This document shows, piece by piece, positions 1 through 8,050 of a stretch of 64,000 bases of DNA (position 1 is its first letter; each line of letters starts with the position of its first letter). The stretch is taken from NCBI GenBank assembly GCA_965207805.1, contig OZ242312.1:1922001-1986000 (forward strand). The letters run 5' to 3'. Position numbers and translations under genes: made by a program. This stretch comes from Palauibacter sp965207805 (GTDB taxonomy: Bacteria; Gemmatimonadota; Gemmatimonadetes; Palauibacterales; Palauibacteraceae). The notes below the pieces were generated by a model. It was not told where the DNA came from. It was given only the letters and a program-made list of their open reading frames with translations, and ran no database searches.

Positions 1-776
1 CCGCCATCCGGCATCTCCTGGACGATGCGGTGGATCTTCTCGAGCGTAAGCTCCAGATCCTTCGCCGCGAGGGATACCTGGACCGCGTGGAGGGGCGGCG
101 CCGCGCGGTGGACGGCCTGCTCAGTACCCTGAGGGCGGTCTCCGATCCGGCGCTCCGCGACATCTACGTGGACCGGGCGGTGGAAGGACTGGGGATACGG
201 CGCGAGACACTCGTGGATGAGATCGCCCGCCTCGAACGTGCGCGGCCTCGACGCCGTTCCCCGGCCGCCGGGCCGGGACGCCCGCGTCGCGGACCATCTC
301 CGGCCTCGCGGACGGAGCGCGATTTTCTTCTTCTGCTCGTTCGTGATCCGACGCTCACGCGGCAGGCCGTGCGCGTCGGGCTCGCGCCCGATCACATGTC
401 CGACCCGCGGGCGCGCGAGTTGTTCGAGATCCTGTCGGCGGCATCGGACGAGGGGGTCGATTCTCCGGACTGGACGTCGGCCTCCGCCGCCTCCGCGGAA
501 CTGGCGAAGGCTCTGCGAGAGTCCGACCGGGAGCTTCCGGACGCCGCTCGGGTCTTTGACGCCGTCGTGCGTCGCCTCCTCTATCGGCGGCATCGTGAAC
601 GGATCGAGGAGATCGGCCGCGCGATCGAGCTTGCGGAGCCGGAGCAGCAACGTCGATTGTTGGGAGAGAAACAGGAGCTCGTGCGCGAACTTCGCGCCGC
701 GGGCGAGTCCGGGGCGTTCATGCCGGCCGCCGAAGGCGAGACGCCTCCAAAACCGACTACGGCCACGCAAGGATGA
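1..776 (+). CDS. dnaG: DNA primase DnaG, C-terminal part (5' end outside window)
   Basis: The reading frame is open from base 3 without a start, so the gene begins upstream of the window; 257 codons are visible. The first ~80 residues match the end of the primase catalytic region (segment around DPALRDIYVDRAVEGLG). After a basic, proline/arginine-rich linker (about residues 80-105) comes a helical region starting ERDFLLLLVRDP, typical of the C-terminal domain that binds the DnaB helicase. DnaG makes RNA primers at the replication fork. Its TGA overlaps a possible ATG of the next frame (ATGA at 773-776). Family assignment is from these C-terminal motifs only; the zinc finger and TOPRIM core lie outside the window. 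Confidence 0.85.
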   Translation, partial: AIRHLLDDAVDLLERKLQILRREGYLDRVEGRRRAVDGLLSTLRAVSDPALRDIYVDRAVEGLGIRRETLVDEIARLERARPRRRSPAAGPGRPRRGPSPASRTERDFLLLLVRDPTLTRQAVRVGLAPDHMSDPRARELFEILSAASDEGVDSPDWTSASAASAELAKALRESDRELPDAARVFDAVVRRLLYRRHRERIEEIGRAIELAEPEQQRRLLGEKQELVRELRAAGESGAFMPAAEGETPPKPTTATQG

Positions 777-790
777 CAGCCGGGGAGAGT

Positions 791-1510
791 ATGCAAGCGA
801 GCGATATCGTCGAGGAATTACTCACTCTTCAGGAAATTGATCACAAGATCCTGAAGATAGAAGAGGAACTCGAGAGTCTCGGCCAGGAGGTCGCCGGACT
901 CCGGGAAACCGTGGAGACGCTGGAGGCCCAGGTCGCGCGGATCCGAGCCGAAGCGGACGAAGCGGAAGGGCGCGTGCGGCAGTACCACCGGGCCGTGGAG
1001 GCAGGCAGAGCGACGCTCAAGCGCCTGGAGGCGCGTTCCGTCGCCGTCGCGAACATGCAGCAGCATCTTGCGGTTCGGAGTGAAACGGATACGGCCCGGC
1101 GCAACCTGCGGGCGGCGGAAGATGACCAGCTCGACGCGATGCAGGACGTGGAGACCGCGCGCGGAGCGTTGAACGCGGCAGAAGCGGAGTTGCGAGAGGC
1201 CACCGCGCAGTTGGCGGAACGGAGCACGGCCGTGGAAGAGCTGCGGGCGACGCTCGAAGGGGATCTTCAGCACTGCGGCGTCAGCCGGAGAACGCAGGAA
1301 AGCCGGCTGGACCGCCGGGCGCTGCAGCTGTACCGCACCGCGGGCGGAGGGGGGCGCCAGGCGGCGCTCGCCGAACTTACGGTCGATGGGGCGTGCGGCC
1401 GGTGCTATACGGCGATCCCGAAGCAGCGACAGGCCGAGATCCGGGCGCGGCGGCAGCTCGCCGTGTGTGAGGGTTGCGGGATCATCCTCTACCCGGGGTC
1501 TCTCGCCTGA
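791..1510 (+). CDS. C4-type zinc-ribbon, coiled-coil protein
   Basis: A 239-residue protein: residues 1-190 are almost all heptad-like coiled coil rich in Glu, Ala and Arg, and the last ~40 residues carry two Cys pairs (CGRC and CEGC) forming a zinc ribbon. This is the architecture of the zf-RING_7/DUF164 family of conserved bacterial proteins, proposed to bind nucleic acid; the exact role is not established. ATG at 791 is preferred because the family begins close to the coiled coil and a GGGGAG motif precedes it; an in-frame ATG at 773 overlapping the dnaG stop is the alternative. It sits between dnaG and rsmD in one co-directional run. Confidence 0.8.
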   Translation: MQASDIVEELLTLQEIDHKILKIEEELESLGQEVAGLRETVETLEAQVARIRAEADEAEGRVRQYHRAVEAGRATLKRLEARSVAVANMQQHLAVRSETDTARRNLRAAEDDQLDAMQDVETARGALNAAEAELREATAQLAERSTAVEELRATLEGDLQHCGVSRRTQESRLDRRALQLYRTAGGGGRQAALAELTVDGACGRCYTAIPKQRQAEIRARRQLAVCEGCGIILYPGSLA

Positions 1511-1523
1511 AGCGCCCCGTCGT

Positions 1524-2099
1524 TTGAGGCTTCGCATCATCGCGGGAGACCTGGGCGGCCGCTACATCGACGCCCCCCGTGGACGGCGCACCCGTCCGAC
1601 GGCGGAGCGGGTGCGGGAGGCCTGGTTTTCCGCGCTCGCGGGTGACGTCGATGGCGCCCGGGTCGCCGACCTCTTCGCCGGCTCCGGAGCGCTGGGTATC
1701 GAAGCGCTGTCGCGAGGTGCGGCGCACGTTCATTTTGTCGAGTCGGATCGGCGGGCGGTGGCGCTGCTGCGCCGCAATGTCGCGATGCTCGATCTCGCGG
1801 ACCGATCTCGGGTCGTGCGGGACGATGCCATCGCCTGGGTCGACGGTCTCGATGAATCGGCCGACGTGGCCGGCCTGGGCGCGCCTCTCGATCTGGTCTT
1901 CGCGGATCCACCGTACGCGTCCGGCGGCGGCGCGCGGCTGGTCGAGCGCTTCCGGGCCCGTCCGTTCGCCTCGCAACTGTGGGTCGAGCACCGTCCGGAC
2001 GCCGAATGGGCGACGGCGGCCGACTGGACGAGGGAATACGGTGACACCTGCGTCAGCCGGTTCCGAGCTCCGGCCGACGCGTCAACCCGAACACTCTGA
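1524..2099 (+). CDS. rsmD: 16S rRNA (guanine966-N2)-methyltransferase RsmD
   Basis: A 191-residue Rossmann-fold methyltransferase. The opening MRLRIIAGDLGGR is the usual RsmD N terminus, which supports the TTG start at 1524. The SAM-binding motif LFAGSGALGIEALSRGA follows at about residues 50-66, and the catalytic DPPY motif lies near residue 128. RsmD methylates G966 of 16S rRNA in assembled 30S subunits. The coaD start follows 11 bases downstream; rsmD-coaD adjacency is common in bacteria and supports both calls. The longer frame open to 1386 lies inside the preceding gene and has no conserved content. Confidence 0.93.
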   Translation: MRLRIIAGDLGGRYIDAPRGRRTRPTAERVREAWFSALAGDVDGARVADLFAGSGALGIEALSRGAAHVHFVESDRRAVALLRRNVAMLDLADRSRVVRDDAIAWVDGLDESADVAGLGAPLDLVFADPPYASGGGARLVERFRARPFASQLWVEHRPDAEWATAADWTREYGDTCVSRFRAPADASTRTL

Positions 2100-2110
2100 C
2101 GGGGAACTCG

Positions 2111-2611
2111 ATGAACAATGCCGTCGCCGTGTACCCGGGGTCTTTCGACCCGTTGACGGTCGGACACGAGGACATCGTACACAGGAGCCTGGGGGTCGTG
2201 GACCGGCTGATCGTCGCCGTGGCGGAGACGGCCACCCAGGCAAAGTCGGGACTGTTCGAGATCGAGGAACGCGTCGATCTGATCCGCGAAGTGTTTGCCG
2301 ACGAACCCCGGATCGAGGCGACATCGTTCTCCGGCCTGCTCGTGGATTTCGCCCGCTCCCGCGAGGCCCGGATCATCGTTCGCGGACTGCGGGCCGTGAG
2401 CGACTTCGAGTACGAGTTTCAGATGGCGCTCATGAACCGTTCGCTCTGGCCCGAGGTCGAGGTCCTCTTCATGGCGCCCTCCACGCGTCACACGTTCCTG
2501 AGTTCCTCGCTCGTGCGCGAAGTCGGACGTCTGGGCGGCGATGTGACGGACTTCGTGAGCCCGGCCGTGAAGGCCCGCATGGACCGCGCGTTCGGGCGCG
2601 AGCATAGGTGA
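2111..2611 (+). CDS. coaD: Phosphopantetheine adenylyltransferase
   Basis: 166 residues, the normal length. The N terminus contains PGSFDPLTVGHEDIV, with the nucleotidyltransferase T/HxGH motif as TVGH. The later FLSSSLVREVGRLGGDV stretch is the family's C-terminal signature. It catalyses the penultimate step of coenzyme A synthesis, converting 4'-phosphopantetheine and ATP to dephospho-CoA and pyrophosphate. The stop codon overlaps the GTG of pta (GTGA at 2608-2611), so a CoA-synthesis gene is translationally coupled to a CoA-using enzyme. Confidence 0.96.
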   Translation: MNNAVAVYPGSFDPLTVGHEDIVHRSLGVVDRLIVAVAETATQAKSGLFEIEERVDLIREVFADEPRIEATSFSGLLVDFARSREARIIVRGLRAVSDFEYEFQMALMNRSLWPEVEVLFMAPSTRHTFLSSSLVREVGRLGGDVTDFVSPAVKARMDRAFGREHR

Positions 2612-3465
2612 CGTCGCCGCCGACCCGACGCGGCTTCATCCACCGGCTGAGGACGCGGGCCGCCGCCCTCGAGCGGCGCATAGGCTTTCCGGAGGCGGAC
2701 GAGACCCGCACCGCGCTCGCGATTCGCCGGCTGCGGGACGAGGGGTGGGTACGCCCTGTCGAGATCCGCGCTGGCGCCGATGGCCTCGCGAACGCCGCAC
2801 AACGCCTCGCGGCGGGGGAACTGGACGGCGTCGTGGCGGGGGCCGCGCACCCAACGGCGGACGTCATCCGGGCCGGTCTGCGGGTCGTCGGTCTGGCCGA
2901 CGGCGTGGAGACTGTCTCGGCCGCTTTCCACATGGTCTTCCCCGCTCCCGGCGAGCGGGTGCTCACGCTCACGGACGCCGCGGTCGTCCCGGCACCGACC
3001 CCGGCCCAGATGGCGGAGAGCGCTTCGGCGGCCTGCGGCGCGCACCGAGCCGTTACGGGGGAGGAACCGGTCGTTGCGTTTCTCTCGTATTCCACCCTCG
3101 GCTCGGCCGCGGGGCCGGCGGTCGAACATGTGCGGGAGGCCATGGACATCTTCAGCCACCGTTGGCCTGAAATCGCGGCGGACGGGGAACTGCAGGCCGA
3201 TACGGCGCTCGTACCGGACGTCGCGGCGCTGAAAGCTCCCGGGTCTCCGGTCGCCGGCCGCGCGAACGTGCTCGTCTTCCCCGGCCTCGACGCCGCGAAC
3301 ATCGCGTACAAACTGCTCGAGCGACTCGCCGGAGCGCGCGCGCTGGGCCCTGTCCTTCAAGGGCTGCGGCGGCCGCTGAACGACCTCTCCCGCGGCGCGT
3401 CCGTCTCCGATATCGTGGATGTCGCTTGCATCACGGCCCTCATGTCACCCGGGAGCGAAGGATGA
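2608..3465 (+). CDS. pta: Phosphate acetyltransferase (PTA/PTB family)
   Basis: 285 residues, corresponding to a compact catalytic phosphotransacetylase without the N-terminal regulatory domains found in enterobacterial Pta. Motifs include GVVAGAAHPTADVIRAGL (residues ~73-90), NVLVFPGLDAANIAYKLLER and the C-terminal GPVLQGLRRPLNDLSRG, all characteristic of the family. The enzyme interconverts acetyl-CoA and acetyl phosphate. The GTG start at 2608 overlaps the coaD stop and the gene ends in an ATGA junction with the STAS gene. No acetate kinase gene is in the window. Substrate could be acetyl or butyryl; acetyl is favoured by the C-terminal motif. Confidence 0.87.
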   Translation: MTSPPTRRGFIHRLRTRAAALERRIGFPEADETRTALAIRRLRDEGWVRPVEIRAGADGLANAAQRLAAGELDGVVAGAAHPTADVIRAGLRVVGLADGVETVSAAFHMVFPAPGERVLTLTDAAVVPAPTPAQMAESASAACGAHRAVTGEEPVVAFLSYSTLGSAAGPAVEHVREAMDIFSHRWPEIAADGELQADTALVPDVAALKAPGSPVAGRANVLVFPGLDAANIAYKLLERLAGARALGPVLQGLRRPLNDLSRGASVSDIVDVACITALMSPGSEG

Positions 3466-3794
3466 CGTTTTCGATCGAAACGGTGGGAGCCGCCACCCTC
3501 GTCGCCGTGGACGGCCAGCTCACGATCAACAACCGCGGCGAATTCAAGGAGCGCGTGCTCGCGCGCCTGGCGGACGGCGACACCGACTTCGTGATCGACT
3601 TCACCGAGGCCGACTACATCGACTCCTCCGGCCTGGGGGTGCTCGTCAGCCTCTCCAAGCACATCCGCGACGCGGGGGGGCGCCTTACGCTGGCGGGGCT
3701 GAACGAGGATCTTCAGCGGCTCTTCGCCCTGACCAGACTCGACTCGCTGTTCGAGATCGCCGAGTCCCGGGCAGCCGCGCTCGGCGAGTCCTGA
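3462..3794 (+). CDS. STAS-domain anti-sigma factor antagonist (RsbV/SpoIIAA type)
   Basis: A 110-residue single STAS domain. It has the phospho-acceptor motif IDSSGLGVLVSL with Ser55/Ser56 (by homology the second is phosphorylated). In partner switching the unphosphorylated antagonist binds an RsbW-type kinase/anti-sigma factor; phosphorylation releases it. The neighbour 19 bases downstream encodes a protein with both an RsbW-like kinase domain and a PP2C phosphatase domain, the predicted enzymes acting on this serine. ATG at 3462 overlaps the pta stop (ATGA). An upstream in-frame start at 3426 would lie inside pta and adds no domain sequence. Confidence 0.92.
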   Translation: MTFSIETVGAATLVAVDGQLTINNRGEFKERVLARLADGDTDFVIDFTEADYIDSSGLGVLVSLSKHIRDAGGRLTLAGLNEDLQRLFALTRLDSLFEIAESRAAALGES

Positions 3795-3813
3795 CCGGAG
3801 CCGCGGCTCCGGC

Positions 3814-5619
3814 ATGAAGGACGGCGACGCCGCCCGCATTCTGGTCCTTTCCAGCCGGCCGGACATCCTCCAGGCCGTGGCGGACGCCGCCGCCGAGATC
3901 GATCCGCCGCCCGAAGTGAGAGGCCTCTTCGGGCGCCCCCTGACGGTGCTCCCGACCGATCTCGTCCTCGTGGACATCGCCGAGCCGCGCGCGACGATGG
4001 CCTATCTGCACCGGCGCTTCGGCGCAACGTCGGCTCTCGTGGCGCTCATCGAGGGAGCATGGGTCGATCGCCTGGGCTCGGCGCTGGCGGAGGACTGGAC
4101 CGACTACCTCTTCTATCCTCTCAACGCGGCCGAACTCGGGCTCGTGTGGCAGAAACACACCTCGCCAGCGGAAGCGCCCGACCTGAACCTGGACGTCGAT
4201 GAGTCGGGGCGCATACGCGTCGTCTTTCCGTCGAGCGTGCGCTACCAGCGCGCCGTGGTGGAGAGGGTCGTCGTGGCATGCCGGCACCTCGCCGACCTGG
4301 ACGGCGAGACGGCGTTCAGACTCCGGGTCACGCTCGGCGAGGCCGTGGCCAACGCGATCCTCTACGGGAGCGGGGACCGTCCCGGCGCCGTCGTGCGGGT
4401 TTCAGCGACAGCGGACGCGGACGGCCTGCGTGTGAAGGTGTCGGACGAGGGTAGCGGATTCGATCCCCATGCCGTGCCGGACCCCGTCTCGGCGGAAGGC
4501 ATCGGCCGGCCCCGCGGGCGCGGCCTGTTTCTCCTGAGGCAGCTCGCGGATGACGTGACGTTCAACGAGACCGGCAACAGGGTCACGCTCTCGTTTCGGG
4601 GCGCGCCGGATCCGCTGGTGAGGATCGAACCTCTCCTGAGACGCTTCTCCGATGTCACCGGTCTCAGATTTCGGCTCGACCGGCGGTTCGAGGACGGTTT
4701 GCAGGTGCTGTTCGACAGCTGGGCGAATGACGAGGAGTCGAATGGCCAGCCGGAGGTTCGGGAGACGTGGCCGCTGGGCGATGCGGGGCGGCTGCGGCTG
4801 ATCCACGAGCCGGCGAGCAGCGGCGATGCGGCCGCGACGCTGCTCGCGGGCTGGATCGGCGCCGTGGCGGAGGGCGAACAGTCACGGGAGCGGCTCCTCG
4901 CACGACGGTTGCGCCGGGAGCGGGTGCTGGCCGAGCTGGAAATCGCCCGGGACCTGCAACTGAAACTCCTGCCGCCCCCCGAGGATTTTCGCGATCTCGG
5001 ACGGATCGCGGCCCGCTGCGATCCGGCGCTCTCTCTCGGCGGTGACTTCTATTACCTCGTCCGGCTCGCCCGCGGCCGTCTGGGGGTCATGCTCGGCGAC
5101 GTGAGTTCGCACGGTCCCTCCGCCGCAATCATCATGGCCCGCACGCTGAGCGCCGTCGTCCTGGCGACGGGCGTGGAGACCGAGCCCGCGGCCGTCCTGG
5201 ACGCCATGCACGGGCAGCTCCGGGCGGCGCTCGACGCGACCGAGATGTACATGACGCTCTTCTACGGGGTCCTCGATCCCGGGAGCGCAGAACTGCACTA
5301 CGCGAACGCGGGCCACCCGTATGCGTACCTGGTCGGATCCGACGGGATACGCCGTCTCACCGCGCTGGATCCACCGGTCGGCGTGGCCGCGGTCCGGTCC
5401 TACCGGCAGACGCGGGTTCCGTCCGCCGCAGAAACGCTGTTGGCGTTCACCGATGGCCTGGCCGAACTCAGCGATCCTCTCGAAACACCGGATGCCCGGG
5501 TGCGGAGGCGTATCGACCGCGGGGACTTCGATCCCGAGGTGCTCGTCGCGGCTCTCTTCGCGGACAGCGATGACGAGATGAGACTGGACGACCGGACGGC
5601 CGTCGCGGCTTCCCTGTGA
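3814..5619 (+). CDS. Pseudo-receiver / RsbW-like kinase / PP2C (SpoIIE) phosphatase fusion
   Basis: 601 residues. Residues ~8-115 look like a response-regulator receiver with an aspartate in the LVLVDI strand, but the usual KP near its end is replaced by YP (DYLFYPLN), so phosphorylation is doubtful. Residues ~132-262 are a GHKL ATPase of the RsbW class (EAVANAI, DEGSGFDP, GRGLFLL). Residues ~265-370 are a sensor-like region I cannot name with certainty. Residues ~377-601 are a SpoIIE-type PP2C phosphatase with metal-binding aspartates in GGDFYYL, LGDVSSHG, FTDG and a final DDRTAV. The protein could both phosphorylate and dephosphorylate the adjacent STAS antagonist. The nearest described architecture I know is SypE of Vibrio (RsbW-receiver-PP2C). 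Confidence 0.88.
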   Translation: MKDGDAARILVLSSRPDILQAVADAAAEIDPPPEVRGLFGRPLTVLPTDLVLVDIAEPRATMAYLHRRFGATSALVALIEGAWVDRLGSALAEDWTDYLFYPLNAAELGLVWQKHTSPAEAPDLNLDVDESGRIRVVFPSSVRYQRAVVERVVVACRHLADLDGETAFRLRVTLGEAVANAILYGSGDRPGAVVRVSATADADGLRVKVSDEGSGFDPHAVPDPVSAEGIGRPRGRGLFLLRQLADDVTFNETGNRVTLSFRGAPDPLVRIEPLLRRFSDVTGLRFRLDRRFEDGLQVLFDSWANDEESNGQPEVRETWPLGDAGRLRLIHEPASSGDAAATLLAGWIGAVAEGEQSRERLLARRLRRERVLAELEIARDLQLKLLPPPEDFRDLGRIAARCDPALSLGGDFYYLVRLARGRLGVMLGDVSSHGPSAAIIMARTLSAVVLATGVETEPAAVLDAMHGQLRAALDATEMYMTLFYGVLDPGSAELHYANAGHPYAYLVGSDGIRRLTALDPPVGVAAVRSYRQTRVPSAAETLLAFTDGLAELSDPLETPDARVRRRIDRGDFDPEVLVAALFADSDDEMRLDDRTAVAASL

Positions 5620-6452
5620 CCGCCGGGAAGGCTCAACGCTCCCGGCCGAAGCGGGCGCTCGGCCAGAACTTCCTGGTCGACCCGAATATCCAGCGCAAGA
5701 TCGTACGGGAACTCGATCCGCGGCCCGCGGACAGCGTGCTCGAGGTTGGACCGGGGCACGGAGAACTGAGCCAATACCTCGTCGGCCGATGCCGTCGCCT
5801 CGTCCTCATCGAAAAGGACCGCGACCTTGCCCGCGGACTCCGCGCCCGCTGGGGGGATCGGCCGGACGTGGATGTGGTGGAAGGCGACGCACTTCGCATC
5901 GGGCTCTCGGGATTCGTGGGGGACGCTACCGCGGTGCGCGTAGTGTCGAACGTCCCCTACAACATCACGTCGCCTCTCGTCTTCACCTTTCTCGAACTCG
6001 ATCCGGCCGCCGTCCGTATCGTGCTCACGGTGCAGAGAGAAGTGGCGGAGCGCATCGTCGCGTCGCCGGGCATCAAGGCGTACGGCGCGCTCTCCGTCGG
6101 GGTGCAGGCGATCGCCGATGCCTCGCTTGCCTTCCGGGTGGGCCGCCAGGCGTTCCGTCCCGTCCCCGCGGTCGATTCGGCGGTCGTTCGCCTCGAACCG
6201 CGGCCGGACGCCGCCGGCGTGGACCGCACGGCACTCAGGACGCTGACGCGCGCGTGCTTCAACCGCCGCCGGAAGCAACTGCAGAAGACGCTGCGCACGG
6301 CTTCGGAACTGAGTTTCGCGGGAGATGTGGAGGCAATACTGGCGCAACTCTCGATCGATCCCGCGGTGCGGCCGGAGATGCTGGATCCTCCGACCTTCGT
6401 GCGCCTGGCGGCGGCGCTTCGGGCGGGACGGGAAGGAGGCGCGTCGCGTTGA
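5616..6452 (+). CDS. rsmA: 16S rRNA dimethyladenosine transferase RsmA/KsgA
   Basis: 278 residues. The N terminus RALGQNFLVDPNIQRKIV is the family signature, followed by SAM-binding EVGPGHGELSQYL and the catalytic NVPYNITSPLV (N-x-P-Y). It dimethylates the two adjacent adenines in the 3' hairpin of 16S rRNA late in 30S assembly. The GTG start overlaps the phosphatase gene stop (GTGA at 5616-5619). Its TGA at 6450-6452 overlaps the predicted -35 element of the rex promoter. Confidence 0.95.
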   Translation: MTAGKAQRSRPKRALGQNFLVDPNIQRKIVRELDPRPADSVLEVGPGHGELSQYLVGRCRRLVLIEKDRDLARGLRARWGDRPDVDVVEGDALRIGLSGFVGDATAVRVVSNVPYNITSPLVFTFLELDPAAVRIVLTVQREVAERIVASPGIKAYGALSVGVQAIADASLAFRVGRQAFRPVPAVDSAVVRLEPRPDAAGVDRTALRTLTRACFNRRRKQLQKTLRTASELSFAGDVEAILAQLSIDPAVRPEMLDPPTFVRLAAALRAGREGGASR

Positions 6453-6477
6453 GTTGACAACGGGCCGGCCCTATCTT
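6449..6477 (+). promoter_or_regulatory. Predicted rex promoter
   Basis: TTGAGT at 6449-6454 and TATCTT at 6472-6477 are separated by 17 bases. Transcription would start about 6484, inside the Rex operator directly downstream. The -10 shares the TAnnTT shape of other promoters in this window. A TTGACA at 6454-6459 is more canonical but is only 12 bases from TATCTT. Confidence 0.55.
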
Positions 6478-6480
6478 GGT

Positions 6481-6498
6481 TTGTGAAACCTTTCACAA
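6481..6498. promoter_or_regulatory. Rex operator
   Basis: TTGTGAAACCTTTCACAA is an 18-bp site with perfect 8-bp inverted arms (TTGTGAAA / TTTCACAA). It matches the established Rex binding consensus (TTGTGAA-N4-TTCACAA). It lies just upstream of the rex start and overlaps the predicted transcription start, so Rex should repress its own operon when the NADH/NAD+ ratio is low. Confidence 0.93.
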
Positions 6499-6506
6499 GG
6501 GTGGGC

Positions 6507-7154
6507 ATGAGCGGCAGAATTTCCGATTCGACGGTCCGGCGCCTCTCCCTGTATCTCCGCATGTTGCGCGACCTCGAGCGAGCCGGCGTGGAGTTCGTGT
6601 CCAGTTCGCAGCTTGCCGAACCCTCGGGGGCCACCTCGGCCCAGGTCCGGAAAGATCTGAGCCACTTCGGCTCGTTCGGGAAACGTGGGCGCGGATACTC
6701 GGTCGAAGGGCTCGTGCGGGCGCTCGAGGAGATCCTCGGGCTTTCGCGCAGCTGGAGGCTTGCGTTGGTGGGTGTCGGCAAGATCGGGTCCGCTCTCCTG
6801 GGGTATGGCGGGCTTGCGGCGCGCGGATTCGACGTCGTCGCGGCTTTTGACGTCGACGAGACGAAGATCGGCACATGGGCCTATGGGCTCAGGATTCGTC
6901 CGATGACGGACCTCGGGCCGGGCATCGCGGAGTGCAGGGCGGAGATCGGGGTCGTCGCGACCCCCACGGAGGTGGCCGCCGAGATCGCCGCGGAACTCGA
7001 GCGTGCGGGCGTGGGTGCGATCCTCAACTTCGCGCCGATCGAACTTTCCGAGGTGAACGGCGTGCCGATCCGGACCGTGGACATCGTGCTCGAACTGGAA
7101 GGCTTGAGCTACCTGATGTCCGAGGCGGGTCGGCGTACCGGGAGCGATGCGTGA
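6507..7154 (+). CDS. rex: Redox-sensing transcriptional repressor Rex
   Basis: 215 residues from ATG 6507, chosen because the operator lies immediately 5' and AAGGGTGGG can serve as ribosome binding site; an in-frame GTG at 6483 would sit within the operator. Residues ~1-80 form the winged helix (ATSAQVRKDLSHFGSFGKRG). Residues ~85-215 are a Rossmann domain with GVGKIGSAL for NAD(H). Rex senses NADH/NAD+ and controls fermentative and respiratory genes. The stop overlaps the following exonuclease gene (GTGA at 7151-7154). The perfect operator upstream shows autoregulation and extends control to the genes behind it. Confidence 0.96.
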   Translation: MSGRISDSTVRRLSLYLRMLRDLERAGVEFVSSSQLAEPSGATSAQVRKDLSHFGSFGKRGRGYSVEGLVRALEEILGLSRSWRLALVGVGKIGSALLGYGGLAARGFDVVAAFDVDETKIGTWAYGLRIRPMTDLGPGIAECRAEIGVVATPTEVAAEIAAELERAGVGAILNFAPIELSEVNGVPIRTVDIVLELEGLSYLMSEAGRRTGSDA

Positions 7155-8044
7155 CGGGCCTGCACTTCGCGCCCGACGGGGTGCTGGTGCGCAAGGCGCT
7201 GCGCCGGCTCCAGGACGGTCCCCGTTCGTCCGTGGATCTCGCCGCCGACGTTCTCGGAATGCACGGGTGTCCGCCGGCCATGGCCGGCCGGCTGGTCGCG
7301 CAGTTGCTCGAGGGGATACCGGAGGTGGCGCGCGACGGGGAGGGCGGCGATGCCTGGCGGCTGGCCGGGGAAGGGCGGCGGAACCGAAAGCCGGCGACCA
7401 AGGGGCTGCACGATCTCCGGTACGCGGTCGTGGATGTTGAGACCAACGGCGGGTTCGCCGAGGGGAACGGCCGCGTCGTGGAGATTGCGATCGTGGACGT
7501 GGATCGTGGCGCTATCGGCGGGTGCTATTCGACGCTCGTGGATGCCGGCGTGACGATTCCGCCGTGGATCACGCGCCTCACCGGCATCCGCACGGAGATG
7601 ACGCACGGAGCACCGAGTTTCTCCCAGATCTGCGACCGGGTGCGCGAGCACCTCCGCGGCCGGGTTTTCGTCGCACATAACGCGGCGTACGATTGGGGTT
7701 TCCTGCGCGCCGAGATGCGGCGGGCCGGGGCCGGCCTGCCGCGCGGACCTCGTCTGTGCACGGTCCATATGGCGCGCCGGCTGTTACCGGGGCTCGAGCG
7801 TCGAGGCCTGGACTCCGTCGCCGACAACTACGGGATCGAGATCCGCGAACGTCACCGTGCGCGCGGCGACGCGGTCGCGACGGCCCGTATCCTCGTCCGC
7901 ATGCTCGAGGACGCTGAGCGACGGGGCTGGACGACGTGGCCCGCGCTCCGAAAGGCGCTCGGGCCGGTTCCGCGGCGCGAGCGCGGCAAGCGGCGGGATC
8001 GGCATTCCGAACGGCAGGAACCACGCGAACGACGACATGAGTGA
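7151..8044 (+). CDS. DnaQ-like DEDDh 3'-5' exonuclease
   Basis: 297 residues. Residues ~88-265 contain the exonuclease fold with DEDDh residues: D and E in YAVVDVETNG, D in HNAAYDWGFL, and H and D in RHRARGDAVATA. The first ~85 residues (LHFAPDGVLVRKALRRL...) form a separate small helical domain I do not recognise. The C-terminal ~30 residues are very basic and probably disordered. It could be a proofreading epsilon-like subunit or a standalone exonuclease; nothing here distinguishes these. The GTG start overlaps the rex stop and the thiolase ATG follows after 6 bases, so it should be read from the Rex-controlled promoter. Confidence 0.85.
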   Translation: MTGLHFAPDGVLVRKALRRLQDGPRSSVDLAADVLGMHGCPPAMAGRLVAQLLEGIPEVARDGEGGDAWRLAGEGRRNRKPATKGLHDLRYAVVDVETNGGFAEGNGRVVEIAIVDVDRGAIGGCYSTLVDAGVTIPPWITRLTGIRTEMTHGAPSFSQICDRVREHLRGRVFVAHNAAYDWGFLRAEMRRAGAGLPRGPRLCTVHMARRLLPGLERRGLDSVADNYGIEIRERHRARGDAVATARILVRMLEDAERRGWTTWPALRKALGPVPRRERGKRRDRHSERQEPRERRHE

Positions 8045-8050
8045 TGGAAC

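Noticed and set aside
6454..6459. Perfect TTGACA as the rex -35
   Set aside because: It is only 12 bases from TATCTT and no -10-like hexamer lies 16-18 bases downstream; TTGAGT at 6449 has the right spacing.
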